Assembly (NCBI GenBank): GCA_030263665.1 | Contig: SZPK01000015.1 | Span: 1 to 64,000, forward strand | Direction: 5' to 3' | DNA: 64,000 nt | Origin: Villigracilis sp024434165 | Lineage (GTDB): Bacteria; Chloroflexota; Anaerolineae; Anaerolineales; Villigracilaceae | Shown here: one piece after another, positions 34,443 through 44,055 of the stretch | Position numbering within the stretch: position 1 is the stretch's first letter | Layout: every line of letters begins with the position of its first letter | The notes under the pieces: model-generated | The model's database searches: none | What the model saw: the letters and a program-made list of their open reading frames with translations, nothing else | What the model was told of the DNA's origin: nothing | Program-made: the position numbers and the translations under genes

Positions 34443-35389
34443 ACATCCCGAAGGTATACGTCCTCATCCTGAGTTACAACGGCACCAAATGGCTGAAGGA
34501 TTGCCTGCCCACCGTGCTGAACATGGACTACCTGAACTATGAAGTCGTTGTCATTGACAATGGTTCGTCCGACGGCACCGAAGACTATGTGCATACGAAT
34601 TTTCCGCAGGTGCATGTCCTTGCGCTCAAACCCAACCGCGGATACGCAGGCGGGTTCGCTGCAGGGCTCGAATACGCCGCCAGCCTCGGCGCGGACTACT
34701 TCCTCGTGATGAACAACGATACCAAGATTGACAGTCACGCGCTCACCGCCCTGGTGGATGCAGCCGAATCCCTCGACCGCGCCGGGTTTGTGACGGGAAA
34801 GGTGTATTTCCACGACCACCCGGATACGTTCCAAACGACGGGGCGCAACGAACACCCCGTGATCTGGACGGGACGTCACATCGGTTTGCTGGAAAAGGAT
34901 ACCGGTCAATACGACCAGATCGCCGAACGGGTCTTCATTGACGATGTGTACACGCTCGTGAGCCGCAAGCTGTACGACGAAATCGGCGGGTACGACCCGC
35001 AGTTCTACCTGCAATGCGAGGAACTCGATTGGCAGCTGCGGGCGAAGAAAGCCGGCTGGAAGATCTACTACACCCCCCACGCCAAAATATGGCATCGCGT
35101 AAGCGCCACCACCGGTGGAACAGACAGCGCCATCAACAACTACTTCCTGGAACGCAGCCGCATCATTGTGATGGCAAAGCACGGCAGCGTGGGGCGAATC
35201 ATCCGCTATGTTGTTTCGAGCGGCGCGCAGGCTTTCTACCGACTCATGGGCGCCGCCCTGCGCTTGAATTACCGCACCTTCAAACCCCGGCTGGCTCGCC
35301 TGCTTGGCATTGGCGCGGGGGTCATGTGGCTGATTCACCACCGGCCCATGAAAGCGGTGCCCGGGCTGATCCTGAGTCTCTCCACCTGA
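34439..35389 (+). CDS. GT2-family glycosyltransferase
   Basis: The 316-residue protein has the GT-A start VYVLILSYNGTKWLKDCL, VVVIDNGSSDGTEDYV and the metal-binding region LVMNNDTKID. A downstream acceptor-domain stretch contains YDPQFYLQCEELDWQLRAKKAG. It resembles rhamnosyltransferase-like GT2 enzymes and would add one sugar to the lipid-linked repeat unit on the cytoplasmic face. The last 60 residues are hydrophobic or basic and may bind the membrane. Confidence 0.9.
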   Translation: MNIPKVYVLILSYNGTKWLKDCLPTVLNMDYLNYEVVVIDNGSSDGTEDYVHTNFPQVHVLALKPNRGYAGGFAAGLEYAASLGADYFLVMNNDTKIDSHALTALVDAAESLDRAGFVTGKVYFHDHPDTFQTTGRNEHPVIWTGRHIGLLEKDTGQYDQIAERVFIDDVYTLVSRKLYDEIGGYDPQFYLQCEELDWQLRAKKAGWKIYYTPHAKIWHRVSATTGGTDSAINNYFLERSRIIVMAKHGSVGRIIRYVVSSGAQAFYRLMGAALRLNYRTFKPRLARLLGIGAGVMWLIHHRPMKAVPGLILSLST

Positions 35390-35405
35390 CGGAAAGCACA
35401 TCAAA

Positions 35406-36446
35406 ATGGCAAAGACCGAGTTTCGAAGGGTTGACATCACGAATTTGAACAGCCGTGATTATGAGGCTATTAATCACGTCGTCAACAATTCGAAAAATTC
35501 GAGCGTCTTCCACACGGTCGAATGGAACTCCCTCCTGATTCGCAGGTTTCGCCTGCCGCACATTACCCTGCTCGCCAGCGTGAACGGCACCGTCACCGGC
35601 GTTTACACCTTCCATAAACTGCGGAACGGCACATACAACTCCCCGGCGATTCACCTTCAAAGCGCATACGGCGGACCCGTTTCGTTGGAGGATGACCCCG
35701 ACACGCTCCTGCTGCTGCTGCAGGAGGCGGCGCGCATCGTCCCCTTCGCGTACTTCCAATTATGGACGCCGCCGCTGGTGCAGAGAGCGCCGTTCGAGCA
35801 GATCGGCTACTCCGTGGAAGAAATGCTCACGCCCATTATCAGGCTCGATGGCTCGGAAGAAGAAAGGTTTGCCAGGCTTCATAAAGACAAACGCTACAAA
35901 ATCCGCAGGGCGCAGAAACTGGGCGTCACGATAGAGGAAGCGCAGAAAGAGGACCTGCCGGCTTATCACAACCTCGTTGCTGAAACCCTGCTCCCGGCGG
36001 GCGTAACCCCCGTGCCTTTGGATTTTCTACAAGCCGTCCTCACGGAACTGGGACCTCTGGGAAAAGCCAGGTTTTTCCTTGCAAAGTTCGAGCAAAACGT
36101 GGTCTCCGGGACTGTCATTCTGTATCACAGGGATACCGCTTACGGCTGGGATATCGGCTGGCGCAGGGAATTCGCCAGCTTATCCCCCAACGACATCCTC
36201 ACCTGGGAGATCGCCGAGCGAGCCTGCAAAGACGGTTACAAGAATTTCGACCTTTTACGCATCGAACCGGACCGCCTGCCCGGAATCGCCAAATGGAAGG
36301 CAACCTTCGGCTGCGACATTGTGAAGTGTTACCTGCTGAAAAAAGCGACGGATGGATACCGGCTGTTCCATCCGCTGCGGGTGTTGTTCACAGACCCCGC
36401 GCGGGCTGTCAGGAAAATCCGCTCGGCGCTTGTCCGGGGCGGCTGA
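35406..36446 (+). CDS. FemAB-like GNAT acyltransferase (first of two)
   Basis: The 346-residue protein has two GNAT-like halves typical of FemAB-related proteins: an N-terminal FHTVEWNSLL segment, HKDKRYKIRRAQKLGVTIEEA and, in the second half, FFLAKFEQNVVSGTVILYHRDTAYGWDIGW. FemAB enzymes move an aminoacyl group from aminoacyl-tRNA to a peptidoglycan peptide. Relatives in exopolysaccharide loci may acylate sugars. Spacing to the neighbours is 16 and 27 bases. Confidence 0.82.
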   Translation: MAKTEFRRVDITNLNSRDYEAINHVVNNSKNSSVFHTVEWNSLLIRRFRLPHITLLASVNGTVTGVYTFHKLRNGTYNSPAIHLQSAYGGPVSLEDDPDTLLLLLQEAARIVPFAYFQLWTPPLVQRAPFEQIGYSVEEMLTPIIRLDGSEEERFARLHKDKRYKIRRAQKLGVTIEEAQKEDLPAYHNLVAETLLPAGVTPVPLDFLQAVLTELGPLGKARFFLAKFEQNVVSGTVILYHRDTAYGWDIGWRREFASLSPNDILTWEIAERACKDGYKNFDLLRIEPDRLPGIAKWKATFGCDIVKCYLLKKATDGYRLFHPLRVLFTDPARAVRKIRSALVRGG

Positions 36447-36473
36447 AAGTCGTTCGCAACGGAGCAAATCGGC

Positions 36474-37391
36474 ATGACGAATGAAAACCCGCTGGTCAAA
36501 GCCAGAAAACAGTTAAAGTCCCTCCTTTGGGAACTTCCGATCACCGGCGATTATTTGCAGGGTAGATACCTGCGCCAGCACTTCAGCACGGAGATGGAGT
36601 TGATCAAAGGCAACGCAAGGAACGGCAGCGGACATCCCAGCATCATCCATTTCTCGGTCAACAAAGCGGCGACTCAATACGTGAGAGACCTGTTAAGGCG
36701 CTGCATCGCCGGGACAGGCATGATCAGCGTGGGGCTGGCGGAATACGCCTTCCATACCGACTTTCCATACCTGGATACCCTCTCCGCCGCCGAAATGCAG
36801 CAATACCAGCACATCTTCCAACCCACCGGCTACTTGTACAGCGTGTTCGGCGGGATGATCGAAGGCATTGCAAACCTGGAGAAGTACCGGGTGGTCTTGA
36901 TGGTCAGGGACCCGCGGGACGTTCTCGTTTCCGAATACTTTTCCATCGCGTACAGCCATTCCGAGCCTTCCCTGCGCGGAAACAAATACCAGGAATTTAT
37001 GAAGATGCGGCAGCAGGCTCGACAGATCACCGTGGACGAATATGTCGCCGGCGAATGCGACCGGGTCCATGCCACATACAGCCGCTATATGGATTTACTC
37101 CTTGATGATTACCCGCACGTCCATGTAGCCAAATATGAAACGATGACCCACGAATTTCAAACGTGGCTCGATCGGCTGTTGGAATACTGCGGGCTGGAAA
37201 TTTCGGACCAACTCCGTCAGGATGTTCTCCGGGAAGCGGCGCGCATCCAGCCAAAGCGGGAGAACATCCAGCAGCACATCCGCAAGGGAAAGCCCGGCGA
37301 CCACAAGGAAAAATTGAAACCGGAAACGGTCGAGCGTCTCAATTCCAAATTCTCAGACGTATTGAAACGGTTCCAATATCCCCTACATTGA
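36474..37391 (+). CDS. Sulfotransferase (second of two)
   Basis: The 305-residue protein has a 5'-phosphosulfate-binding segment SVNKAATQYV (61-70) with Lys64, the 3'-phosphate motif VRDPRDVLVSEYFS (144-157) and the C-terminal RKGKPGDHKEKL typical of sulfotransferase family 1. It would sulfate the growing polysaccharide or its precursor using PAPS. Together with the gene at 33849, the locus has two sulfate-transfer candidates. Confidence 0.87.
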   Translation: MTNENPLVKARKQLKSLLWELPITGDYLQGRYLRQHFSTEMELIKGNARNGSGHPSIIHFSVNKAATQYVRDLLRRCIAGTGMISVGLAEYAFHTDFPYLDTLSAAEMQQYQHIFQPTGYLYSVFGGMIEGIANLEKYRVVLMVRDPRDVLVSEYFSIAYSHSEPSLRGNKYQEFMKMRQQARQITVDEYVAGECDRVHATYSRYMDLLLDDYPHVHVAKYETMTHEFQTWLDRLLEYCGLEISDQLRQDVLREAARIQPKRENIQQHIRKGKPGDHKEKLKPETVERLNSKFSDVLKRFQYPLH

Positions 37392-37502
37392 TTGCTGCCG
37401 GCGCATCAGACGACCGGGATCTTACATGAACAAAGAAAGCGCCCTGTTCATCGGCGCCCGCCATCGCTTGTTGACGCATCATTTCAGGAAAAAAATAATC
37501 GA

Positions 37503-38981
37503 ATGAAAACCGGACGAACGATCCTCAAAAATACAACCGTCACGCTTCTCGGCCGCGCGCTGACCATTTTGCTCGGCATCCTTTACATCACCGCGCTTTC
37601 GCGCCACGTTGGGGCGGCGGGAATGGGCATGATCGCCACAGCCGCCGCCGTGGTGCCCATGGCAAGCCTGTTGATCAACTTTGGGTTGAACGACGTTACA
37701 GTCCGGGATGTGTCGGTGGATAAAAGCCGCGCGGGGCTTTACCTTCCCAATCTGTTCCTGATTCGCGGCGGCTTGATCCTTGTCTTTGCGGTGGTGATTT
37801 TTACGACCGTAACCGTGGTGGGCTATCCGCCCGAAACGACCGCCATTATTTTCATTTACAGTTTCTCCTACCTGTTCGACGAACTGAGCGCCATTTGCTT
37901 TGCGATCTTCAACGCCCACGAGAAAATGGAATTCTCCGCCGGTCTCCAAACCGGCAGGGACTTGTTGAACATGGTGCTCAGCCTGACGGCAATCGCATTC
38001 AAAGCCGATCTGTATCTGATCGTCGGCATATCCGTTCTGGTGAGCCTGCTTAAGTTGATCGTCAGCCTGGTCATCGTCCGGCGGAAGTTTGCGCTTGCGC
38101 CCAAACTGCAGATTGACCTGAGCCTCAGCCGCCGCCTGCTGAAAACAACCCTGCCGTTTGCGGCACTGTTGATGATCTCCGTCTTTCTGCAAAATGTGGA
38201 TACCTTCATCCTATCCCTGTTTCGCTCGACCCAGGAAGTCGGTTGGTACGGCTCGGCAAACCTGCTCATCAATTATCTGCTCCTGGTCCCGACCATCTTT
38301 CTCCAATCCGTGTTCCCGGTATTCGCCCGGTTTAACGCCACCTCGCGCGACGACCTGAAAACCACCTATGCCCTTGCGTTCAAGTTTCTGCTCGTGCTGG
38401 GGTTTGCCATGTGCTTCGGGATATGGGTCACTGCGGACAAGGTGGTCGAACTGATCTACGGCGCGGGCTTCGAACCGGCATCCACCGCCCTTCGGATTTT
38501 ATCCATCCTGCTGCTCTGGATATTCGGGTTTGCCAACGGCTCGCTTCTCAACGCGACGGGCGGGCAGGGAATTGCGACCAGGTTTGCCGTCGCCGGGCTG
38601 ATCTTGGCGGTCGGGCTTTCCCTGTTCCTCACCCCCCGCTTCGGGTTGACCGGCACGGCTCTGGCGCGCATCGTTCCGGGAGCCTTGTTCTTTTTCCCTC
38701 TGACGTGGATCAGCCATCGGCGGCTGGACCTGCCCCTCCCGTATGGCGCGGCGTTCAAGACCCTCATCGCCGCGCTGGTCATGTCCGGGGTGTCCTTCCT
38801 GGCGCTTAACAAGCATGTGTCGCTTATTATCGTCATCTTACTGATTGCCCCGCTGTCGTACGGGATTTGTCTCGTCGCGCTGGGCGTCATCACCCGTTCG
38901 GAAATTGGACGGATTGCGAAATTATTCGAACGCAAAAAGATCAAAAACAAGGATGACGCTGTCATCCGCGGCGAACTTTAG
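37503..38981 (+). CDS. wzx: Wzx-type polysaccharide flippase
   Basis: The 492-residue protein has about 12-14 membrane helices and the MATE/MOP superfamily pattern of repeat-unit flippases, starting KNTTVTLLGRALTILLGILY, with IYGAGFEPASTALRIL in the middle. It would flip the undecaprenyl-linked unit across the membrane for Wzy-type assembly. The ATG at 37503 is chosen because family similarity starts here; the in-frame upstream extension lacks similarity. A possible 26-codon peptide (37426-37506) ends on this start. Confidence 0.88.
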   Translation: MKTGRTILKNTTVTLLGRALTILLGILYITALSRHVGAAGMGMIATAAAVVPMASLLINFGLNDVTVRDVSVDKSRAGLYLPNLFLIRGGLILVFAVVIFTTVTVVGYPPETTAIIFIYSFSYLFDELSAICFAIFNAHEKMEFSAGLQTGRDLLNMVLSLTAIAFKADLYLIVGISVLVSLLKLIVSLVIVRRKFALAPKLQIDLSLSRRLLKTTLPFAALLMISVFLQNVDTFILSLFRSTQEVGWYGSANLLINYLLLVPTIFLQSVFPVFARFNATSRDDLKTTYALAFKFLLVLGFAMCFGIWVTADKVVELIYGAGFEPASTALRILSILLLWIFGFANGSLLNATGGQGIATRFAVAGLILAVGLSLFLTPRFGLTGTALARIVPGALFFFPLTWISHRRLDLPLPYGAAFKTLIAALVMSGVSFLALNKHVSLIIVILLIAPLSYGICLVALGVITRSEIGRIAKLFERKKIKNKDDAVIRGEL

Positions 38982-38991
38982 GAGAACCATC

Positions 38992-40656
38992 ATGACAACA
39001 ACGATCCTTGGATTGGACGGAGCCGACTGGCAAATCATCGATTCCCTGCTGGAGCGGGGCGAACTGCCGGTATTGGGCGGCTTGATCGAGAAGGGCTGCC
39101 ATGGAACCCTGCATTCCACAACGCCCCCAAACTCGCCGCCTGCCTGGGCGTCCATGATTACGGGAGTCAACCCCGGAAAACACAACATCTTCGATTTCAC
39201 CTACATTGACCAGGCATACAAAAAGGTCCCGGTGGATGCGATGTCGCGCATCGCCGCGCTGCCGCTCTGGCAGATTCTGAACCGGTTCGGCATGTCCACC
39301 GGCGTGGTGAATCTTCCCATCCACTACCCCGCCGAGCCTGTGAACGGCTTCGTCATCTGCGGGCTTGTCACCCCCTGGAGCGCGGAAGTTTTCACCTACC
39401 CGCCGGAAATCAGCCGCGAGATCGGCAGCCCGGCGGATCACTGGCTGATCGGGCAAACCCTCGTGCGCGGAGGCAGCCCAAAGGAATTCCTGGAAGAGAT
39501 TCGGACGAAGACCCGCACGCAAACAGATTGGATTCTTCGCCTTCAAAAAGAACACCGCCCGGATTTCCTCATGGCGGTCTTCGACGGCACGGACAAGATG
39601 CAGCACTTTTTCTGGAAACACTGGGATAAAACGCACTCGCGCCACGACCCGCGCGCCGCCAGGGAATTGAGAGAGGCAATCCCCGCCTACTACCGCTACG
39701 TGGATGCGTGCCTCGGCGAGGTGCTTCAAGCGCGCGGCGAAACCGACGTTTTCATCGTCTCCGACCATGGCTTCACAAGAATGGAGCAGGACGTCTTCAT
39801 CGAAAACTGGCTCATCCAGAATGGATACCTGCGCCTGAAAAGCGCACCGCCTTCCGCCGCCCAAAAGCAGTTCGAAAAAACCGGGCGTTCCCTCTGGAAC
39901 ACATTTGCGGGCAACGGAACGTTGAAAGCCATTCTCAAAAGGAACAAACTGACCAACTGGCTGATCGGCAGGGTCAAAAGCAAGGCGGAGGAAAACGAGA
40001 AAGCCTCGAAACTGAATCAGAACGTGGACTGGTCGGCAACGCGGGTGTTCTTTGGCGGCGTCTCCTCCCAGTCCCTGCAAGTCAACCTCAAGGGACGCCA
40101 AACCTTCGGGATCGTCGAACCGGAGGAATACGAGCCGCTTGTCCGCGAGGTGATTGCCGGTCTGGCGAAGATCCTCGACCCCGTCAGCGGGAAACCCGTT
40201 GTGAAAGCCGCCTACAGCAGGGATGAACTCTATCACGGCTCATGGACGGAAAATGCAGCCGATGTGATCGTCATCACCGAGGACGGCTATTCCCTGCAGG
40301 AAGGCTTCCCAAACCATTTGGTTGCCGAATCCAACTTGTACGGAACAGACCGCTCCGGCGGACACCGCCCCGAGGGCATCTTCATCGCCTGCGGACCGAA
40401 TATCCGCAGCAACCCGGTCAGAATGGAAGCGCGCATCACAGACATCACGCCGACGGTCCTGTACCTGAACAAACTCCCCATCCCCGATTATGCGGATGGA
40501 AGCGTGCTGACCGACCTGGTGGACGAAACCTATCTTGCCTCCAACCCGCTGGAAATCACAGACCAGATCACGCTCTCGCAATCCAAATCCGTCGAGATGA
40601 CGCCCGAGGAGAAGGAACTGCTCGAAAACCACCTGCGCGCGCTCGGCTATTTCTAA
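38992..40656 (+). CDS. Type I phosphodiesterase / alkaline phosphatase-superfamily protein
   Basis: The 554-residue protein has the metal-phosphodiesterase core: TTILGLDGADW at the N terminus (metal Asp9), PPNSPPAWASMITG (candidate nucleophile Ser48), then FIVSDHGFTRMEQD and SGGHRPEGIFIACGP for further metal ligands. Family members hydrolyse nucleotide sugars, nucleotides or phosphodiesters, or transfer phosphoryl groups. No signal peptide is seen, so it appears cytoplasmic. GGAG at 38981-38984 supports the ATG at 38992. A role in trimming a sugar nucleotide or phospho-decoration is possible but unproven. Confidence 0.85.
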   Translation: MTTTILGLDGADWQIIDSLLERGELPVLGGLIEKGCHGTLHSTTPPNSPPAWASMITGVNPGKHNIFDFTYIDQAYKKVPVDAMSRIAALPLWQILNRFGMSTGVVNLPIHYPAEPVNGFVICGLVTPWSAEVFTYPPEISREIGSPADHWLIGQTLVRGGSPKEFLEEIRTKTRTQTDWILRLQKEHRPDFLMAVFDGTDKMQHFFWKHWDKTHSRHDPRAARELREAIPAYYRYVDACLGEVLQARGETDVFIVSDHGFTRMEQDVFIENWLIQNGYLRLKSAPPSAAQKQFEKTGRSLWNTFAGNGTLKAILKRNKLTNWLIGRVKSKAEENEKASKLNQNVDWSATRVFFGGVSSQSLQVNLKGRQTFGIVEPEEYEPLVREVIAGLAKILDPVSGKPVVKAAYSRDELYHGSWTENAADVIVITEDGYSLQEGFPNHLVAESNLYGTDRSGGHRPEGIFIACGPNIRSNPVRMEARITDITPTVLYLNKLPIPDYADGSVLTDLVDETYLASNPLEITDQITLSQSKSVEMTPEEKELLENHLRALGYF

Positions 40657-40671
40657 AGGAATCATAACGGA

Positions 40672-41874
40672 ATGCACTCTGGACGTATCCTCTTCATCGG
40701 CGGCTGGCACCTGCTTTCGGGGTTGAACCACCGCACCCGTCACATGGCGAACTACTTCGAAGGACGGTTCGCCGGGATGGACGTGGTCGGTTACCGGAAG
40801 ATGTACGGCGGCGCGCCCGCCCCGCTGATGCAAAAAATGCGCGTCGGCGCGCGCAACCTGGCGCGGGATAGGATCGAAATCCAGGGCAACGGACACTCGC
40901 GCCGCATCACCATCCGGGATGTCTTTGCGCCCAGCGCCGTCGAAATGCCCATCAAAGATCTGTGGCGTTATTTGAACCTCTGTCAGTGCATCGAAGCGCC
41001 CTACGACGCTGCCGTCTTCGGCTACCCCGGCAACGCATGGACAGCAGCGCTCCTCAAACGCTCCGGGCGGGTGAAGAAACTCATCTACGACGACTGGGAT
41101 TACCACCCCGGCTTGGAGACCCGCTCCTTCAACCGGAACATGGTCGAGCGGCGCGAACGGCTTTGCGCCCGCGCATCGGACGCGGTCATCACCGTCAACG
41201 GTTTGCTGGCAGACCTGCGCAGGAAGCAGGGCGCAAAACACGTGGAGGTCATCCCCAACGGCTTGGACCTTTCGTTGTTCTCGCAGGCAAGAGAGAAACA
41301 ACCTCATCCGCCCACGCTCCTGTACATGGGCAGTCTCTCGCCGTTGTGGAATGTCGAACTTGCCATTCGCGCACTGCCTGCCCTTGCGAAAAGCATTCCC
41401 GATGTCCGTCTGCTAATCGCAGGCTATGGACCGGCGGAACCCGCCCTGCGCCAACTCAGCCGCGAACTCGGGCAGGAGGAGCGTGTGAAATTCCTCGGCA
41501 CATTCGCCTATGAGGCGCTTCCATCCATCCTTGCCCAGGCGGATATCGGCATCACCACCGCACTGCCCGGCAGCACGTTCCGCCATTACGCCACCCCGCT
41601 GAAAATCATCGAATACATGGCGGCGGGACTGCCCGTCATTGCCAGCCGCCTCGGGCAGACCGAAATCATCATGCAGGAATCCAAAGCCGGCTTGCTCATC
41701 GGCAACTCCGCCGATGAATTCGCCAAAGCCGCAGAAGCCCTCTTCAAGGATGCAACCCTGTACCGGCTGTGTTCCGAAGCGGCACTGAATTACTCGGCGG
41801 CTTTCGACTGGAACCTGCTTCTCGAAGACGCCTATCAGGTTGTCACCCGCACCATCGGAGAAACGCGAACATGA
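40672..41874 (+). CDS. GT4-family glycosyltransferase
   Basis: The 400-residue protein is a GT-B retaining transferase with VIPNGLDLSLFSQ, LLYMGSLSPLWNVELAIRAL and the nucleotide-binding tail EYMAAGLPVIASRLGQTEII typical of GT4. It would use a nucleotide sugar on the cytoplasmic side. The stop overlaps the start of the next glycosyltransferase (ATGA), so the two are coupled. Confidence 0.9.
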   Translation: MHSGRILFIGGWHLLSGLNHRTRHMANYFEGRFAGMDVVGYRKMYGGAPAPLMQKMRVGARNLARDRIEIQGNGHSRRITIRDVFAPSAVEMPIKDLWRYLNLCQCIEAPYDAAVFGYPGNAWTAALLKRSGRVKKLIYDDWDYHPGLETRSFNRNMVERRERLCARASDAVITVNGLLADLRRKQGAKHVEVIPNGLDLSLFSQAREKQPHPPTLLYMGSLSPLWNVELAIRALPALAKSIPDVRLLIAGYGPAEPALRQLSRELGQEERVKFLGTFAYEALPSILAQADIGITTALPGSTFRHYATPLKIIEYMAAGLPVIASRLGQTEIIMQESKAGLLIGNSADEFAKAAEALFKDATLYRLCSEAALNYSAAFDWNLLLEDAYQVVTRTIGETRT

Positions 41875-43022
41875 GTCCCCTGCGCATCGGTCTGATCGTT
41901 TCAGACGACCTGGATTACGGTCTCGACCTTGCCAACGCATTGGCGGATGTGGACGTCTCGGTGACTCTGTACCTCTCGCAGACGAACCTTGCCTACTATC
42001 TCGGCATCCCGCCGAACGCCTCCTCGTCAGACGCGCTGGCTGCTTCCCTTTACAGCAAGCGGCTCCTCCCCGAAAGCGTGACCGTGCGGCTCTTCCAATT
42101 TCCGCGCATGCGCGACCCGCGCTCCCTCCTTGCCGCGAACCGCCTGCGCCGCATGATCGAAGCCGACTCGCTGGACGCGGCGCACATCCTGATGGGACCC
42201 GGCGAATTGTGGATCGCCGTTCTCGCCTGTTTGGTGCGCAGAACGCCCGTCGTTTCCACGATGATCATTCCCCAGCCCAACCTCGGCGAGAAACTGCCCG
42301 CCCTCGTCCTGTGGACGATTGCCAAACTGCTCACACTCGGCTCGGACGTGGTCATCGTCAACGGCGCAGACCAGGTGGATGTCGTCCGGCGGTTGTATTC
42401 CGTCCCGGCGCACAAAGCCGCTTATGTGCCGCTCATTCCGCGCATTGCCGCGGCGAAATGGGCGGAGGGGCAATGCGACGAAGAACCTTACACCGTGCTC
42501 TTCCCCGGCAAAGCCCAGCCCCGCAAAGGACTGGAGTTTCTCATCCGCGCCCAGCCGTATGTGAACGAGAAAATTCCGAATGCGCGCTTTCTGATCGCCG
42601 CACACGGCGAAGACCTGCCGCGCTGCCGGGAACTGATCGAAGACGAAAGCAAGTTCGAGATCCGCGAAGGGTTTCTGACCTCAGCCAAACTGGCGGAGTA
42701 TTTCCAAAAGGCAAGCCTCGTGGCTCTGCCGTATCTTTCCGCCTCGACCAGCGGCATGTTGACCACCGCCTACGTTTTCGGAAAGCCCGTGGTGGCGACG
42801 AACGTCGGCGCGCTGCCCGAATATGTGCGGGAAGGCGAGACCGGTTTCCTCGTGCCCCCCGCCGACCCGGAGCGTCTGGCGCAGGCGATTGTGCGCGTCT
42901 TGCAGGATGAAGCCCTGCGCCGCCGCATGGAAGAAAACGCCAGGGCATGGGTGCGGCGCGAACAGGAACGGGTTGCGCTCGAAACCAAAGAAGTCTATCT
43001 GAAAGCCCGCGCAGGGCTTTGA
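41871..43022 (+). CDS. GT4-family glycosyltransferase
   Basis: The 383-residue protein has GT-B features: TVLFPGKAQPRKGLEFLIRA in the second domain and TSGMLTTAYVFGKPVVATNV for the donor site, then GALPEYVREGETGFLVPP. The ATG at 41871 overlaps the previous stop; the in-frame extension further upstream overlaps that gene and is rejected. Confidence 0.9.
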   Translation: MSPLRIGLIVSDDLDYGLDLANALADVDVSVTLYLSQTNLAYYLGIPPNASSSDALAASLYSKRLLPESVTVRLFQFPRMRDPRSLLAANRLRRMIEADSLDAAHILMGPGELWIAVLACLVRRTPVVSTMIIPQPNLGEKLPALVLWTIAKLLTLGSDVVIVNGADQVDVVRRLYSVPAHKAAYVPLIPRIAAAKWAEGQCDEEPYTVLFPGKAQPRKGLEFLIRAQPYVNEKIPNARFLIAAHGEDLPRCRELIEDESKFEIREGFLTSAKLAEYFQKASLVALPYLSASTSGMLTTAYVFGKPVVATNVGALPEYVREGETGFLVPPADPERLAQAIVRVLQDEALRRRMEENARAWVRREQERVALETKEVYLKARAGL

Positions 43023-43035
43023 AAAGGAGCAATAC

Positions 43036-44055
43036 ATGACGAATTCAAAGACGCCCCGAATTGCGGTGATCGGCTGCGGCGCAATCGCAGAGGAATATTA
43101 CCTGCCCGCCCTGGCATCCCTCCCCCCGATGATGGAAAACCTGATCCTCGTGGATCAAGACCAGACCCGCCTCGATAAATTCACAGCGAAGTATCAGGTC
43201 CGGCGCAGCGCGCGAGACTACCGCGAGGTCCAGAATGAAGCGGACGGGGTCATCATCGCGCTTCCCACCGGCTTGCATGCCTCCATCGGAGTGGAGTTCC
43301 TTTCGCGCAGGATTCCCATCCTGTGCGAAAAGCCGCTCGCGGAAGATGCCGCCCATGCGCGCATCCTGATCGAGATGGCGTACCAAAAGGAGACCGCGCT
43401 GGCGGTCAATTACCTGCAACGAGTCATCCCGCACTTCGCGCAGGTGAAACAATTGTTGAACGAAAAGAGATACGGCTCCCCGTTGAAAATGGAATACGTC
43501 ATCGGCGAGCTCTTCAACTGGCCCACCGTGAGCGGTTTCTATTTCAAGTCCGACCCTTCCACGCGCGGGGTTTTACGCGACCGCGGCGCGCACGCCGTGG
43601 ACCACATCTGCTGGTGGCTGGGCGGCAAGCCCGATGTGACCGCCTCGTACAACGATTCGTTCGGCGGCAGTGAAGCGGTGGCGCACGTCGAATTCGAAAA
43701 GGACGCCTGCAAGGGCAAATTGCTCATGAGCTGGTTTGCCGATGTGCCCTGCCGCTTCTCCATCGAATGCGAACGCGGGACTCTCGAAGGCGAAATCTAC
43801 GACTACCAGAAACTGATCATCACCGAGGGCGGGCGGAGGCGCGAGGTCTTCGTCAACTCGCCGATTCACACCAAACTGGATGTGGCGCGGGAGGTCGTCT
43901 CCAACTTCATCGCCGTGATCGAAAAAGGCGCAAAGCCGCTGGTGCAGGGCGGAGACGTGCTGGAGTCCATCGAGTTCACCGACGAGGCGTATGAAAAGGC
44001 GCAGTTGTTGGATATGCCCTGGTATCGCATGGCGGAGGTGCGGAATGTCCTCTAA
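43036..44055 (+). CDS. Gfo/Idh/MocA-family oxidoreductase (second copy)
   Basis: The 339-residue protein begins with a Rossmann fold (IAVIGCGAIAEEYYLPAL) and has the family motif CEKPLAEDAAHA. It differs from the first copy at 25229 and resembles the broader sugar-dehydrogenase group. It precedes and overlaps by 11 bases an NAD-dependent epimerase gene, so the two may act on one intermediate. Substrate unknown. Confidence 0.87.
   Translation: MTNSKTPRIAVIGCGAIAEEYYLPALASLPPMMENLILVDQDQTRLDKFTAKYQVRRSARDYREVQNEADGVIIALPTGLHASIGVEFLSRRIPILCEKPLAEDAAHARILIEMAYQKETALAVNYLQRVIPHFAQVKQLLNEKRYGSPLKMEYVIGELFNWPTVSGFYFKSDPSTRGVLRDRGAHAVDHICWWLGGKPDVTASYNDSFGGSEAVAHVEFEKDACKGKLLMSWFADVPCRFSIECERGTLEGEIYDYQKLIITEGGRRREVFVNSPIHTKLDVAREVVSNFIAVIEKGAKPLVQGGDVLESIEFTDEAYEKAQLLDMPWYRMAEVRNVL

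Noticed and set aside
37426..37506. A 26-codon frame ending in ATGA on the flippase start
   Set aside because: The overlap is suggestive of coupling, but there is no ribosome site and no recognisable feature in the peptide.
38962..40236. A 424-codon open frame on the minus strand
   Set aside because: It is the antisense of the phosphodiesterase-family gene, whose motifs are plain on the other strand.
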